Counted from the stretch's first letter, positions 35,620 to 45,107 are shown. The stretch is DNA of 64,000 bases from JANWKA01 sp035533815 (GCA_035533815.1 DATLTB010000045.1:1-64000); one strand, 5' to 3'. Program-made: numbers and translations. Notes: generated from the letters alone by a model not told the origin.

Positions 35620-37005
35620 ATGGCAGCGTATAAACCTGCACTCAACCGCTCGATCAGTTTGCTGCAAGCCACGGCTATCAATATGATCGATATGGTGGGT
35701 ATCGGCCCTTTTGTGGCCCTTCCCCTGGTCATGCAGCTGATGGGCAGGGGAACATTTATCTACGCCTGGATCCTGGGGGCTGTTATTGCCCTGATAGATG
35801 GCATGGTCTGGGCTGAACTGGGGGCTGCTTTTCCTGCTGCGGGGGGAAGCTACCAGTTCCTGAAGGCAGCCTATGGGGGGAAAGGTAAATGGGGCAGGCT
35901 CATGCCTTTTTTATTTGTCTGGCAGACCCTGCTGCAAGCTCCGCTGGTCGTGGCTTCCGGGGCGATCGGATTTGCCCAGTACAGCACGTTTCTATTCCCC
36001 CTGGGCTGGCTGGGAAAAAAAATCCTTTCAGGGGGTGTGGTCATTTTAGTGACTTTCCTGCTGTACAGAAAGACGGGTATATTGGGCAAGCTATCTGTTT
36101 TTCTCTGGGCAGGGGTGGTCATCACCATCCTCTGGATCATATCAGGCGGAGTGTTTCATGGACATGCTCCCGTGCAACACTGGGTTCCCACCAATCAACA
36201 AACCGTGCTTACCGCTATTTTCTGGGCAGCCCTGGGGCATGCCACGGTAAAAAGCATATACTGTTACCTGGGGTATTATAATGTCTGTCACCTGGGCGGC
36301 GAGATCAGGGCCCCGGGTCACAATATACCCAGGAGCATATTCATTTCCATCACCGGGGTTGCCCTGCTATACACTGGGATGAACCTGAGCATCGCCCGGA
36401 TAGTTCCCTGGAATACCGCCACCCATTCTGAATTTATCGTGAGTACTTTTATTGAACAGGTGTACGGAAAAAATGCGGCAGAGATAGCCACCGGGCTGGT
36501 CCTTTGGATTGCGCTGGCTTCCCTGTTTGCCATCATGCTGGGATATTCCAGGATACCTTATGCAGCAGCAGTGGATGGAAATTTTTTTCCGGCGTTCGCC
36601 CGGCTGCATCCCCGCAAAGATTTTCCCTATGTATCGCTTCTTGCGCTGGGGGGCACTGCCCTGGTCTTCAGCCTGCTGTTCAACCTGACTGAGGTGATCA
36701 GCGCCATCCTGGCCATGCGCATCCTGGTCCAGTTCATCGGACAGGCTGTTGGACTGGTGAGACTGAGGAAAAAGCATGCAAAAGCTTTTTTCCCCTTCAG
36801 GATGTGGCTTTATCCCTTGCCGGTGATTGGCTCGGTAGCTGCCTGGCTGTATATTTATATTTTTACAGGATGGAAGTTTGCCTTGTCGGGCCTGCTGATG
36901 ATCGTCCTGGGCGTATTGGTATTCCTGGGGCTGTATAAAAAAAACAGCTGCAGCCTGTTTCAGCTTCCCGATGGGAAGGATGAAAAAGAGGTGATTAATT
37001 CCTGA
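35620..37005 (+). CDS. APC superfamily amino acid permease
   Basis: Polytopic secondary transporter, 461 residues, about 12 helices. The first helix has the APC pattern (ATAINMIDMVGIGPFVALPL), followed by GMVWAELGAAFPAAGGSYQFL, the classic E-L-x-P-x-G-G-x-Y motif. Likely takes up an amino acid or amine; substrate not assigned. Its stop shares a base with the pth start (TGATG). Confidence 0.9.
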   Translation: MAAYKPALNRSISLLQATAINMIDMVGIGPFVALPLVMQLMGRGTFIYAWILGAVIALIDGMVWAELGAAFPAAGGSYQFLKAAYGGKGKWGRLMPFLFVWQTLLQAPLVVASGAIGFAQYSTFLFPLGWLGKKILSGGVVILVTFLLYRKTGILGKLSVFLWAGVVITILWIISGGVFHGHAPVQHWVPTNQQTVLTAIFWAALGHATVKSIYCYLGYYNVCHLGGEIRAPGHNIPRSIFISITGVALLYTGMNLSIARIVPWNTATHSEFIVSTFIEQVYGKNAAEIATGLVLWIALASLFAIMLGYSRIPYAAAVDGNFFPAFARLHPRKDFPYVSLLALGGTALVFSLLFNLTEVISAILAMRILVQFIGQAVGLVRLRKKHAKAFFPFRMWLYPLPVIGSVAAWLYIYIFTGWKFALSGLLMIVLGVLVFLGLYKKNSCSLFQLPDGKDEKEVINS

Positions 37006-37592
37006 TGATGGCCATACAAACAAAATTTCTGATCGTGGGGCTGGGAAATCCGGGGGAGGAATATGCCCATACCCGCCATAATATCGGCTTCGATGTGGTG
37101 GATGCTTTTGCCCAGGACCATGGAATTATTTTTCATCCGGGAAGATTAGCAGATACCGCTGTGCACCGGGGAGCCGGAAGGGAATATTTACTGATCAAAC
37201 CCACCACTTATGTTAACCTGAGCGGCAGGGCAGTCAGGTACTGGCTGGACAAGGAAAAGATCCCACTGGAAAATCTGCTGGTGGTCCTGGATGATCTGGC
37301 GTTGCCTCTGAACGCCCTTCGGCTGAAGCCTGGGGGTAGCGATGGCGGACATAACGGGCTTAAAAGCATACAGGAATCCCTGGGTACCGGATCCTATAGC
37401 CGGCTTCGATTTGGGATTGGCAGGGATTATCCCCGGGGAAGACAGGTTGACCATGTGCTGGGGAAATGGAAGCCGCAGGAATTGCCGGTGGTCGCCCGGA
37501 AAACCCAGCAGGCGGTGCTGTCCATCCAGGAGTTTGTATTGGTCAGTGTTCAGCAGGCCATGAACGGACTGAATCATCTGGTGTTTGACTAG
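37005..37592 (+). CDS. pth: Peptidyl-tRNA hydrolase
   Basis: Recycles peptidyl-tRNA released from stalled ribosomes. 195 residues. The start FLIVGLGNPGEEYAHTRHNIGFDVV contains the catalytic His; LIKPTTYVNLSGRAV, VVLDDLALPL and GGSDGGHNGLKSI are further signatures. Either of two adjacent ATGs (37005, 37008) can start it. Confidence 0.96.
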   Translation: MMAIQTKFLIVGLGNPGEEYAHTRHNIGFDVVDAFAQDHGIIFHPGRLADTAVHRGAGREYLLIKPTTYVNLSGRAVRYWLDKEKIPLENLLVVLDDLALPLNALRLKPGGSDGGHNGLKSIQESLGTGSYSRLRFGIGRDYPRGRQVDHVLGKWKPQELPVVARKTQQAVLSIQEFVLVSVQQAMNGLNHLVFD

Positions 37593-37655
37593 CCCTTGCA
37601 CTTACCGCACCGATGATGTAATTTGGGCAGCGGAAATCAATTTTTCCAGCAAAAT

Positions 37656-38267
37656 ATGAAGATACTTTGTGTGGGCAGGAACTATGCGGACCATGCCCGG
37701 GAGATGGAACGGGAGATTCCGGAAGAGCCCATCATTTTCATGAAGCCGAAATCAGCCCTCCTTTTGGATGAGCAACCCTTTTATTACCCTGATTTTACCG
37801 AAGACCTGCATTATGAATGTGAACTCGTGCTGAAGTTCTGCAAAAACGGAAAAAATATTCCCGAAGAAACTGCCCATAAATATTATAACCAGATCACCAC
37901 GGGACTGGATTTCACGGCCAGGGACCTGCAAAGCCAGCTGAAGGCCGGGGGCCTTCCCTGGGAACTGGCCAAGGCCTTTGACCATTCTGCTGTAATCGGC
38001 AGCTTCCTGGACATATCCAGTATACCGGATAAAAAGGACATTAATTTCTGCCTGTATAAAAACCGCCAGCCTGTGCAACAGGGCAATAGCCGCGACATGC
38101 TTTTTTCCTTTGACAGGTTGATCTGCTTTATCAGCCGGTTTTTCTCTCTCAATATCGGGGACCTGCTGTTCACGGGTACACCCGCCGGGGTGGGACCGGT
38201 GCATACCGGGGACAAGCTGGAAGCTTTCATCGAAAATGACAGCCTGCTGGAGCTGGAGATCCGATAG
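37656..38267 (+). CDS. Fumarylacetoacetate hydrolase family protein
   Basis: 203-residue FAH-fold enzyme such as an acylpyruvate hydrolase or oxaloacetate decarboxylase/tautomerase. Recognised by KILCVGRNYADHAREM, EEPIIFMKPKSALL, the metal ligands in HYECELVLK and the DFTARDLQ segment, and GDLLFTGTPAGVGPV. The ATG at 37656 is preferred over an upstream open extension. Cytoplasmic; precise reaction unknown. Confidence 0.9.
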   Translation: MKILCVGRNYADHAREMEREIPEEPIIFMKPKSALLLDEQPFYYPDFTEDLHYECELVLKFCKNGKNIPEETAHKYYNQITTGLDFTARDLQSQLKAGGLPWELAKAFDHSAVIGSFLDISSIPDKKDINFCLYKNRQPVQQGNSRDMLFSFDRLICFISRFFSLNIGDLLFTGTPAGVGPVHTGDKLEAFIENDSLLELEIR

Positions 38268-38317
38268 ACTGTTTGCACTCCGACATTTTGATTAAATACA
38301 TGTCAGTCAGTATTTTG

Positions 38318-38325
38318 TATATTTG
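38318..38325 (+). promoter_or_regulatory. Candidate -7 element of the decayed antitoxin-toxin pair
   Basis: TATATTTG, an exact TAnnTTTG match, 22 bases before the ATG at 38348. It marks the old start of the module. Confidence 0.45.
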
Positions 38326-38347
38326 TAATAATAATGATGTATAAATT

Positions 38348-38680
38348 ATGATAGCCGAACTAAACACCCAAAATGCTGAAAGTATCGCCAATCTCAAATA
38401 GAAAAATGGGACTGGTGAACAGCTGATTAGTTTTAGCGGTTCCACATTGGATTGGTATAAGCTAACGGAAACAAGCCGCCATGTTTTAAGCCTGGTAGTA
38501 ACCGGGAGCATACAGCTGCAGTTGAAAGAACTGGATAAATTAAACCCTGACCTGGGTGGAATACACAAATTAGAGCAGGTCGCTCTTGTAGCGGCTAAAT
38601 TGAGCAGGGATTCAAAAAACTTCAGGTTGAAAGAACGTATGCTGAAGATCATTATCAAATACAGCTACTTTCTTTTCTGA
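38348..38680 (+). pseudogene. Decayed probable antitoxin gene (in-frame amber stop)
   Basis: One frame runs from the ATG at 38348 to a TGA at 38678 (111 codons) with a single internal TAG at codon 18 (38399-38401). Both sides read as protein (MIAELNTQNAESIANLK before; DWYKLTETSRHVLSL and IHKLEQVALVAAKLSRDSK after), all helical. Its stop overlaps the ATG of the toxin remnant (TGATG), the usual antitoxin-toxin layout. The antitoxin role is inferred from that position; the protein family is not recognised. Confidence 0.55.
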
Positions 38681-38944
38681 TGGCTGACAAGCTTTAAAAA
38701 CTCAAAGAACTTTATTTTTTAGAACCAAAGAAAGTTGACGAGATAGCCGAAAGGATTATCCGGAATAATACTTTTGGGCGTCACCTCCGTAAATAATCCG
38801 CAGGTAATTATCCTTGGCGGCCAGCCCGGTTCCGGGATGGGTGAGTTGATCACTCAGGCAGAAGTCGTTTTGGGAATAAATACCGTGGTTTTTAGTGCTG
38901 ATGATTTTCGGGATCGGTCCCAACATAGTTATATAACTAATTGA
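38680..38944 (+). pseudogene. Decayed zeta-toxin-like kinase fragment
   Basis: Remnant of a zeta/PezT-type toxin, a UDP-GlcNAc kinase. After MADKL there is an in-frame TAA, then the frame continues as LKELYFLEPKKVDEIAERII. A frameshift near 38785 leads into PQVIILGGQPGSGMGEL and NTVVFSADDFRDR, which matches the zeta Walker A (GGQPGxGKG) and DDFR region, except that the P-loop lysine is Met. It ends at a TGA (38942-38944), so most of the C-terminus is gone. Stop, frameshift, lost lysine and truncation all show it is dead. Confidence 0.7.
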
Positions 38945-39038
38945 TAATTATATATTTATGTTTTTATGAAGTACAATAGAGGTTTAGAAATTGTAAAACC
39001 CTAGTTATTTCCTGGTTTTAGGATAAGGTTGAAAGGCG

Positions 39039-39069
39039 TTGTGATATAGTAATAAAATTATTACCTTTA
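39039..39069 (+). promoter_or_regulatory. Candidate promoter and operator of hicAB
   Basis: TTG (39039-39041), 20 bases, TACCTTTA (39062-39069). An inverted repeat TAATAA-AA-TTATTA (39050-39063) overlaps the -7 element and is a plausible site for autorepression by the HicB helix-turn-helix. Confidence 0.5.
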
Positions 39070-39087
39070 CCTGAGCATTTACAAGGG

Positions 39088-39285
39088 GTGAAGTCAAGCG
39101 AACTTTTAAGGATTTTAAGAAAGGAAGGTTGGTTTGAGGTCCGACAAAGTGGGAGCCATATCATTATGAAACATCCGATAAAAAAGAATATGATCACCGT
39201 TCCTTTTCACTCATCCAAAGAAATGAAGCAGGGAACGTTAAGGAATATTTTGAAAATGGCAGAAATAGAAACCGGTAAAAGATAA
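39088..39285 (+). CDS. hicA: HicA-type mRNA interferase toxin
   Basis: 65-residue toxin with a dsRNA-binding-like fold. GTG start. The motif ELLRILRKEGWFEVRQSGSHIIMKHP contains the catalytic His of HicA (GSH), followed by MITVPFHSSKEMKQGTLRNIL. It cleaves mRNA when free. hicB follows 5 bases later, so this is the toxin-first order usual for hicAB. Confidence 0.88.
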   Translation: MKSSELLRILRKEGWFEVRQSGSHIIMKHPIKKNMITVPFHSSKEMKQGTLRNILKMAEIETGKR

Positions 39286-39290
39286 ACAGT

Positions 39291-39695
39291 ATGAAAAATA
39301 CAGAGAAGAAGCCACATATCAAACTGAAGATTATTAAGGAAGATCAGGGGTATACGGCTGTAGGTCAATGGAAAAATCGTTCCCTAGTTACTTGTGGGGA
39401 TAATTGGAAACACCTTCAGGTTATGATTATAGATATGCTGAACCTGATGTTTGAAGATATGGGATATATCTATACCATTGATGAAATATGGTTTGAGTAT
39501 GATCTTGAAAGTTTCTTTGATTTTTACAAGGTTATTAACGCCAAGGCTCTTGCTGAACGGATAGGAATGAATCAAAGCCTCTTGGCGCAATATATCAAGG
39601 GGATAAAAAAACCTTCATCCTCTCAAACTCAAAGAATATTAAGAGGAGTACATCAAATAGGCAAGGAGCTGTCTGAAATCCAGTTTTTGCTATAA
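39291..39695 (+). CDS. hicB: HicB-type antitoxin with C-terminal helix-turn-helix
   Basis: 134 residues. The N-terminal partial RNase H-like HicB fold (KLKIIKEDQGYTAVGQWKN, LVTCGDNWKHLQVMI) binds the toxin, and the C-terminal half has a helix-turn-helix (KALAERIGMNQSLLAQYIKG, SSSQTQRILRGVHQIGKEL) for DNA binding at its own promoter. Intact and in frame, unlike the neighbouring zeta module. Confidence 0.85.
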   Translation: MKNTEKKPHIKLKIIKEDQGYTAVGQWKNRSLVTCGDNWKHLQVMIIDMLNLMFEDMGYIYTIDEIWFEYDLESFFDFYKVINAKALAERIGMNQSLLAQYIKGIKKPSSSQTQRILRGVHQIGKELSEIQFLL

Positions 39696-39925
39696 ATGGG
39701 CTGCATATGTGTAAATTCCGGAGTACTTCAGTTATCCTATTTACCAGTTGTATCGTATGTTAGTTCAAATAATAAGGATCCTTAAAACTGTAAAACAGAA
39801 ACCATCTGGGAGATATACCCAAATCCCCGCTGCCCCCCAAATACAATTATGCATTGGGTGCATACCAAATTCATCCAATACGCTTCGTATAATTTAGTTG
39901 ACGTGTTTAGTTAGCCCGAAGCTAC
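39696..39925. other. AT-rich gap after hicAB
   Basis: No reading frame, repeat or RNA gene stands out. Together with the transposase fragment and the space to 40192 it forms a gap of about 500 bases without an intact gene. Confidence 0.35.
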
Positions 39926-40066
39926 CTAATAATTTGAAAGCAAATCACAACTAGTAGACTGATCAAACATCTTCTCATACTGGTAGAAATCCTTAATCTT
40001 ATTTAATTGGTTAATATCCTGATACTTGGCGAGGAAAATCTCAAGAAATTGTTCCTTGGTCATCAT
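39926..40066 (-). pseudogene. Truncated transposase N-terminus (fragment)
   Basis: Minus-strand ORF of 46 codons: TKEQFLEIFLAKYQDINQL, DFYQYEKMFDQ, then a stop. The pattern (short helix, FYxYE) resembles the start of Bacteroidota insertion-sequence transposases, from memory of that family rather than a search. The rest of the gene is absent, and no terminal inverted repeats are seen. Confidence 0.4.
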
Positions 40067-40192
40067 AGGTTTAAGAGTTGGTATACTAATGTTACCTCAA
40101 CCCGCAACAATTTGGTTTGCACCAGGTAGACCGGTATGGCGGCCTCCTGATGCTTATATGGTACATTTGTCCGCAAGCTTCCCTTATTCCGC

Positions 40193-42238
40193 ATGGATAA
40201 TACCCTTTTGATCCGGGCCTACCGGCTGATGTGCACCGCCAGGGCCATGGCCCATCTGTATGAATCCAACCGCCGGGAATGTCCATATGTCCATTCCACT
40301 TCCTCAGGACATGAAGCCATCCAGGTAGCTACAGGATTACTGCTCAGCCCACAGGATTATGTCAGCCCCTATTACCGGGACGATGCCATGTTGCTGGCCC
40401 TGGGTTACCGGCCCTATGACCTGATGCTGCAGCTGCTGGCTAAGGCGGACGATCCGTTCAGTGCAGGCAGATCCTACTACTGCCATCCCAGCAACCGGGA
40501 TCCGGCAAAACCATTCATCATCCATCAAAGCAGTGCCACAGGTATGCAGGCCATACCCTCCACCGGTATTGCCCAGGGTATCCGTTACCTGGAATCCCGG
40601 GGGCAGGCGGATCCGGGGGTAAAGCCCCTGGTGCTTTGTTCCCTGGGGGATGGAAGCATGACCGAGGGAGAGGTGAGCGAAGCGCTTCAGTTTGCCACCC
40701 TCCGGCAGTTGCCGATCATATTTTTAGTCCAGGATAATGACTGGGGGATCTCCGTTAAAGGGGACCAGGCCAGGGCCATGAATGCCTATGAATATGCTGC
40801 CGGGTTCCGGGGGCTGGAACGGATTGAGGTGGACGGAAATGATTTCGAAGCCTCCTACCTGGTCATGGAGGAGGTTATTGGATTTGTCCGCAACACCCGC
40901 AAACCCATACTAGTCCGGGCTTCAGTTTCCCTGCTCGGGCATCACACTTCCGGAGTCCGTAAAGAATGGTACCGGAGCGAAGCCGACCTGGCCCTCCATG
41001 CCGCAGAGGACCCCCTTCCCAGGTGCAGACAACGGTTGCTGGAATCTGGTTGTACGGCACAGGAACTGCTGCAGGGGGAACAGGAAGCGGAGACCAGGGC
41101 CAGCGAAGATTGTGCTGCGGCGTTGCATGCCCCCGAGCCTGATCCGCAGACCGTGACTGGTCAGGTATTTGCCCCCACACCGGTGACCCGGGAATCCGGA
41201 GCACGTTCACCGGCCGGAGGCCTACCTGTCATGATGGTGGATGCCGCCTTGCATGCCATTGAAGAGATCCTGCGGAACTATCCGGAATCCCTTTTTTTTG
41301 GTCAGGATGTGGGCAGACCGCTGGGAGGGGTGTTCCGGGAAGCCGCCCTGCTCGCGGAAAAATTCGGGGACGACCGGGTGTTCAATATGGCCATTCAGGA
41401 AGCCTATATCATCGGATCGGCAAATGGACTTTCCGCAGTGGGATTGAAACCGGTGGTGGAAGTACAGTTTGCCGATTATGTGTATCCCGCCTTTAACCAG
41501 CTGGTCAGTGAAATATCCAAGTCCTGCTACCTCACTGCAGGTAAGTTCCCTGTACAGGTCCTGATCCGGGTGCCTGTGGGCGCATACGGAGGTGGGGGGC
41601 CTTACCATTCCGGGAGTGTGGAGACCACCCTGCTTTCCATCAAAGGTATCAAGGTCGCATATCCTTCCAATGCAGCGGATATGAAAGGGTTGATGAAGGC
41701 CGCCTTCCTGGATCCCAATCCGGTGGTGATGCTGGAACACAAAGGACTTTACTGGTCCAGGGTACCAGGCACCCAGGAAGCCCGTACCATTGAACCGGCT
41801 GAAGATTATATACTTCCCCTGGGGAAGGCCCTGGTGGTGCTGCAGGCGGACGAGGAACTGGAGCAGTCCGGGGAAACCATTTGCCTGATTTGCTATGGCA
41901 TGGGAGTGCACTGGGCCCGGCAGGCATCCGCAACTTTTCGGGGTCAGCTGGAGATCGTAGATCTGAGGACCCTGGAACCCCTGGATGAAGAACTGGTATT
42001 TGATGCGGTGAAAAGACATGGCAAATGCCTGGTCCTTACCGAGGAACCGCTCAATAATTCATTTGCCCAATCCCTGGCTGCCCGCATATCGATTGCCTGC
42101 TTCCATTGGCTGGATGCGCCGGTCATGGTGCTGGGTGCTCTGGACCTGCCCGCTGTACCCCTGAATGCAGGACTGGAACAGGCGATGCTTCCCAATGCGG
42201 AAAAATTGAGCGTTGCCATCCGGGAATTGCTGGATTGA
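40193..42238 (+). CDS. Fused E1 alpha-beta of a 2-oxoacid dehydrogenase complex
   Basis: 681-residue thiamine-diphosphate enzyme with both E1 subunits in one chain, as in branched-chain 2-oxoacid dehydrogenases of Bacteroidota. Alpha half: YRDDAMLLALGY, the TPP motif SLGDGSMTEGEVSEALQFA, DNDWGISVKG. A linker (about residues 290-345) joins the beta half: FFGQDVGRPLGGVFREAALL, AIQEAYIIGSANGLSAVGL, YGGGGPYHSGSVE. No E2 or E3 gene is adjacent. Its 2-oxoacid substrate is not assigned. Ordinary composition suggests it was there before the toxin-antitoxin insertions. Confidence 0.9.
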   Translation: MDNTLLIRAYRLMCTARAMAHLYESNRRECPYVHSTSSGHEAIQVATGLLLSPQDYVSPYYRDDAMLLALGYRPYDLMLQLLAKADDPFSAGRSYYCHPSNRDPAKPFIIHQSSATGMQAIPSTGIAQGIRYLESRGQADPGVKPLVLCSLGDGSMTEGEVSEALQFATLRQLPIIFLVQDNDWGISVKGDQARAMNAYEYAAGFRGLERIEVDGNDFEASYLVMEEVIGFVRNTRKPILVRASVSLLGHHTSGVRKEWYRSEADLALHAAEDPLPRCRQRLLESGCTAQELLQGEQEAETRASEDCAAALHAPEPDPQTVTGQVFAPTPVTRESGARSPAGGLPVMMVDAALHAIEEILRNYPESLFFGQDVGRPLGGVFREAALLAEKFGDDRVFNMAIQEAYIIGSANGLSAVGLKPVVEVQFADYVYPAFNQLVSEISKSCYLTAGKFPVQVLIRVPVGAYGGGGPYHSGSVETTLLSIKGIKVAYPSNAADMKGLMKAAFLDPNPVVMLEHKGLYWSRVPGTQEARTIEPAEDYILPLGKALVVLQADEELEQSGETICLICYGMGVHWARQASATFRGQLEIVDLRTLEPLDEELVFDAVKRHGKCLVLTEEPLNNSFAQSLAARISIACFHWLDAPVMVLGALDLPAVPLNAGLEQAMLPNAEKLSVAIRELLD

Positions 42239-42388
42239 ATGTTTTCCCATATTAATTAAAGGTGAAATCTGGATTAATACTTTGTTCTTAACCCCATTCT
42301 TCCTTGATTTGCCACTACGGGTGCTTCCCCCCTCGATCCATGGGGGCTTAATGATGGATTTATTCACCGAAAGCACCGGATATAATTT

Positions 42389-44986
42389 ATGAAAAAAGAT
42401 CTCTTTTACCGCCTGCTTCCCTGGATGTTCCCGGGTTTGATCCAGGCCGGACTATGCCAGGCACAGACTGATGTCCATCCCTTGCCGGTGACGATGCCCT
42501 ATAACCGGATCATTGATCCGGCTGGCCGGGTGATCCGCTACGGGGATCCCGGCCTGGAGAACCACAGCCTGGATTGCCGGTTCATTCCCGGCACCGGGGT
42601 ATTGGTGGTGGAAGACCGCTACGGACTGGCATTTATCAGGACCAGCACCGGCAAACTGATTTACCGGCTTTCCCTGGCTAAGGCATTGCCTTATCCGAGA
42701 CTAATGAATACCTATGGGGGATTGCAGGTGATCCGGGATTCCGGTCATGCGGAGATATACTGGGGTGCAGCCCAGGCAAAAAAAAACGGGGCTTCCCTGG
42801 TCCTGGGGGCTTCCTGGAACGGGCAAACTGCACATATTATTCGGGAAATCCTGTTTAAAGCCCATAAACCGGCTCCTGCCGCCCTTCCCAACCAACTGAT
42901 TATCCGAAGGGAAATGGGGGTCCGCTATCTATATACGGTGCTCAATGGCAACAACCAGCTGATCAAGATGCGGCTCAGGGATGCCAGGACCATCTGGACA
43001 GCTCCTACCGGGGTGGCCCCGTATGGGATGGCGATAACCGGGGGGAAAGCCTATGTCACTAACTGGGGCGGGGATTCACCTGCGGATACCGGCTCGGAAA
43101 CCGCCGGGGTGCCCTGGGGTGCAGCCTATATTGATCCCCGGACAGGAGCTACCCGGGAAGGGAGCATAACCGTCATTAATATAGCCACCGGAACAGTAAT
43201 TAAAGACATCCTTACCGGACTTCACCCCAATGCCATTGTAACTGCCCCTTCGGGCAGTTACCTCTATGCCGCCAATGGAAACAGCGATGATATCACCGTG
43301 GTGGATGCCCTTACCGACCAGGTAAAGGGGACCATACCGGTGATGCTGGATCCACGCTACAATCCCTTTATCGGAGATTCCCCCAATGCACTGGTGTTCG
43401 ATCCCAGCGGAAAATACCTGTTTGTAGCCAATGGTATGGACAATGCGGTGGGTATGATCCGGATAGAAGCGGATGGCCTTGGATCCTTGCAGGGTTTCAT
43501 CCCTGTGGAAGCCTACCCTTCGGGCCTGGCCCTGAACCCAGCTGGTTTGCTGGCCGTGACCAATCTGGAGGGAGAGGGAGCAAGGGTAAGCATCCATGAC
43601 GCCTATAACAGTCATCATCAGCTGGCCACCGTAACCCTGGTCAGGGTACCGGGTATGGCCGCATTGGCAGCCTATACGGTCCGCGTCAGGAAATATAACC
43701 TGGTGTTTCGTTCCCGGCTTGCCAGGGCGCTGCCCAGGCTGCATCAGCCAGCCAGAGTGGTTCCGGAAAGGATTGGAGAGCCATCCCTGATCCGGCATGT
43801 GCTATATATCATCAAGGAAAACCGCACGTATGACCAGGTGCTTGGAGATATGTCCGCAGGTAATGGAGATGCTTCCCTATGTGCGTTCGGAGATAGTGTG
43901 ACCCCCAACGAGCACCGGCTGGCCACCCAGTTTGAGCTGATGGATGGTTTCCTGATGTCCGGTAAATGTTCCGCTGAGGGACATCAATGGACGGATGCGG
44001 CCATGGTGACCGACTATGTTGAAAAAAATGTCAGGGCCTGGTTCCGCAGCTATCCTCATGTGCAGAATGATGCCCTGGTCTATGACCGGGAAGGATTTAT
44101 CTGGAACGATGCCCTGGACCATGGCAGATCGGTCAGGATTTATGGAGAAGCAGCAACTCCGCACTGGAAGGATCACCTGGACTGGACCCGTATATATGCC
44201 TTGTACAACCACGGAGAAACCTTTCATTTCTACAACACCTCCACCATATCCCGGGTGCGGCCCCTGCTCGCTCCCGGCTATCCGGGCTTTGACAGCCATT
44301 TTATCAATGACCAGATCCGGGCTTCGGATTTCATCCGGGAGTTGCATCACTATGACAGCCTGCCCGGGGACCAGTGGCCTGAGCTGATGGTCATGGCACT
44401 TCCCAATGACCATACTGCGGGCACAAAACCGGGGTTTCCCACCCCGCGTGCCATGGTTGCGGACAATGACCTGGCTTTGGGAAGGATCGTGCAGGCGGTG
44501 ACCCATAGCCGTTTCTGGGATTCCACGGCTATCCTGGTCACTGAAGATGATTCCCAGGACGGCTGGGATCATGTTTCCGCTTACCGGGCACCCTGTTTTG
44601 TCATCAGCCCTTACAGTCAGCTGCATGCCGTGGTCCATACTTCATACAACCAAACCAGCATGGTGAGGACCATTGAGCAGATCCTGGGAATACCCCCCAT
44701 GAATGCCCTGGATGCCACAGCCACGCCGATGTTCGCCTGCTTCACAGGCAAGAAAGACCTGACCGGATATACCGCTGTCCCCAACCAGGTCCCCCTGAAT
44801 GAAATGAATCCACCCCTGAACAGGCTAAAGGGAAAGGCCCGGAAAATGGCCTGGCTGTCCTCAGCACCCCAGTTCGATCATATCGATGGAGGAAATGATG
44901 ACCTGCTGAACCGGATTATCTGGTTTTCCACCATGGGAGCCAAACCCTATCCGGAAAATAACCCCCTGCATTCAGAAAAGCAATGA
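42389..44986 (+). CDS. YncE-like beta-propeller fused to alkaline phosphatase-superfamily phosphoesterase
   Basis: 865 residues with a signal peptide (ending LCQAQ). First half: a seven-bladed propeller of the YncE type (blades with YVTNWGGDSPADT, ITVINIATGTVIKDIL, NSDDITVVDALTDQV, YLFVANGMDNAVG). Second half: a phosphoesterase of the alkaline phosphatase superfamily (HVLYIIKENRTYDQVLGDM, GFLMSGKCSAEGHQWTDAA, LPNDHTAGTKPG, ILVTEDDSQDGWDHV), with the metal ligands Asp and His in place. Periplasmic or surface; substrate unknown (phosphodiester or phospholipid are possibilities). Confidence 0.88.
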   Translation: MKKDLFYRLLPWMFPGLIQAGLCQAQTDVHPLPVTMPYNRIIDPAGRVIRYGDPGLENHSLDCRFIPGTGVLVVEDRYGLAFIRTSTGKLIYRLSLAKALPYPRLMNTYGGLQVIRDSGHAEIYWGAAQAKKNGASLVLGASWNGQTAHIIREILFKAHKPAPAALPNQLIIRREMGVRYLYTVLNGNNQLIKMRLRDARTIWTAPTGVAPYGMAITGGKAYVTNWGGDSPADTGSETAGVPWGAAYIDPRTGATREGSITVINIATGTVIKDILTGLHPNAIVTAPSGSYLYAANGNSDDITVVDALTDQVKGTIPVMLDPRYNPFIGDSPNALVFDPSGKYLFVANGMDNAVGMIRIEADGLGSLQGFIPVEAYPSGLALNPAGLLAVTNLEGEGARVSIHDAYNSHHQLATVTLVRVPGMAALAAYTVRVRKYNLVFRSRLARALPRLHQPARVVPERIGEPSLIRHVLYIIKENRTYDQVLGDMSAGNGDASLCAFGDSVTPNEHRLATQFELMDGFLMSGKCSAEGHQWTDAAMVTDYVEKNVRAWFRSYPHVQNDALVYDREGFIWNDALDHGRSVRIYGEAATPHWKDHLDWTRIYALYNHGETFHFYNTSTISRVRPLLAPGYPGFDSHFINDQIRASDFIRELHHYDSLPGDQWPELMVMALPNDHTAGTKPGFPTPRAMVADNDLALGRIVQAVTHSRFWDSTAILVTEDDSQDGWDHVSAYRAPCFVISPYSQLHAVVHTSYNQTSMVRTIEQILGIPPMNALDATATPMFACFTGKKDLTGYTAVPNQVPLNEMNPPLNRLKGKARKMAWLSSAPQFDHIDGGNDDLLNRIIWFSTMGAKPYPENNPLHSEKQ

Positions 44987-45107
44987 GTCCATGCAGGGAT
45001 AAGCCCGGAGACTGAAGCATGGATTATCGGGGAACCCAAGGAAGCAGATGGAACTTTATCTGTATTTTTGGTATCCTATTGATTGATCTCCAGCTTCATC
45101 TGAACAT

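Noticed and set aside
40026..40211. A 61-codon plus-strand frame before the E1 gene
   Set aside because: No motif, Pro/Trp-rich odd composition, and overlap with the E1 start and the transposase fragment.
42328..42349. CCCCC/GGGGG hairpin between the E1 gene and the YncE-phosphoesterase gene
   Set aside because: No T-run follows and the stem is only five base pairs, so a terminator is not supported.
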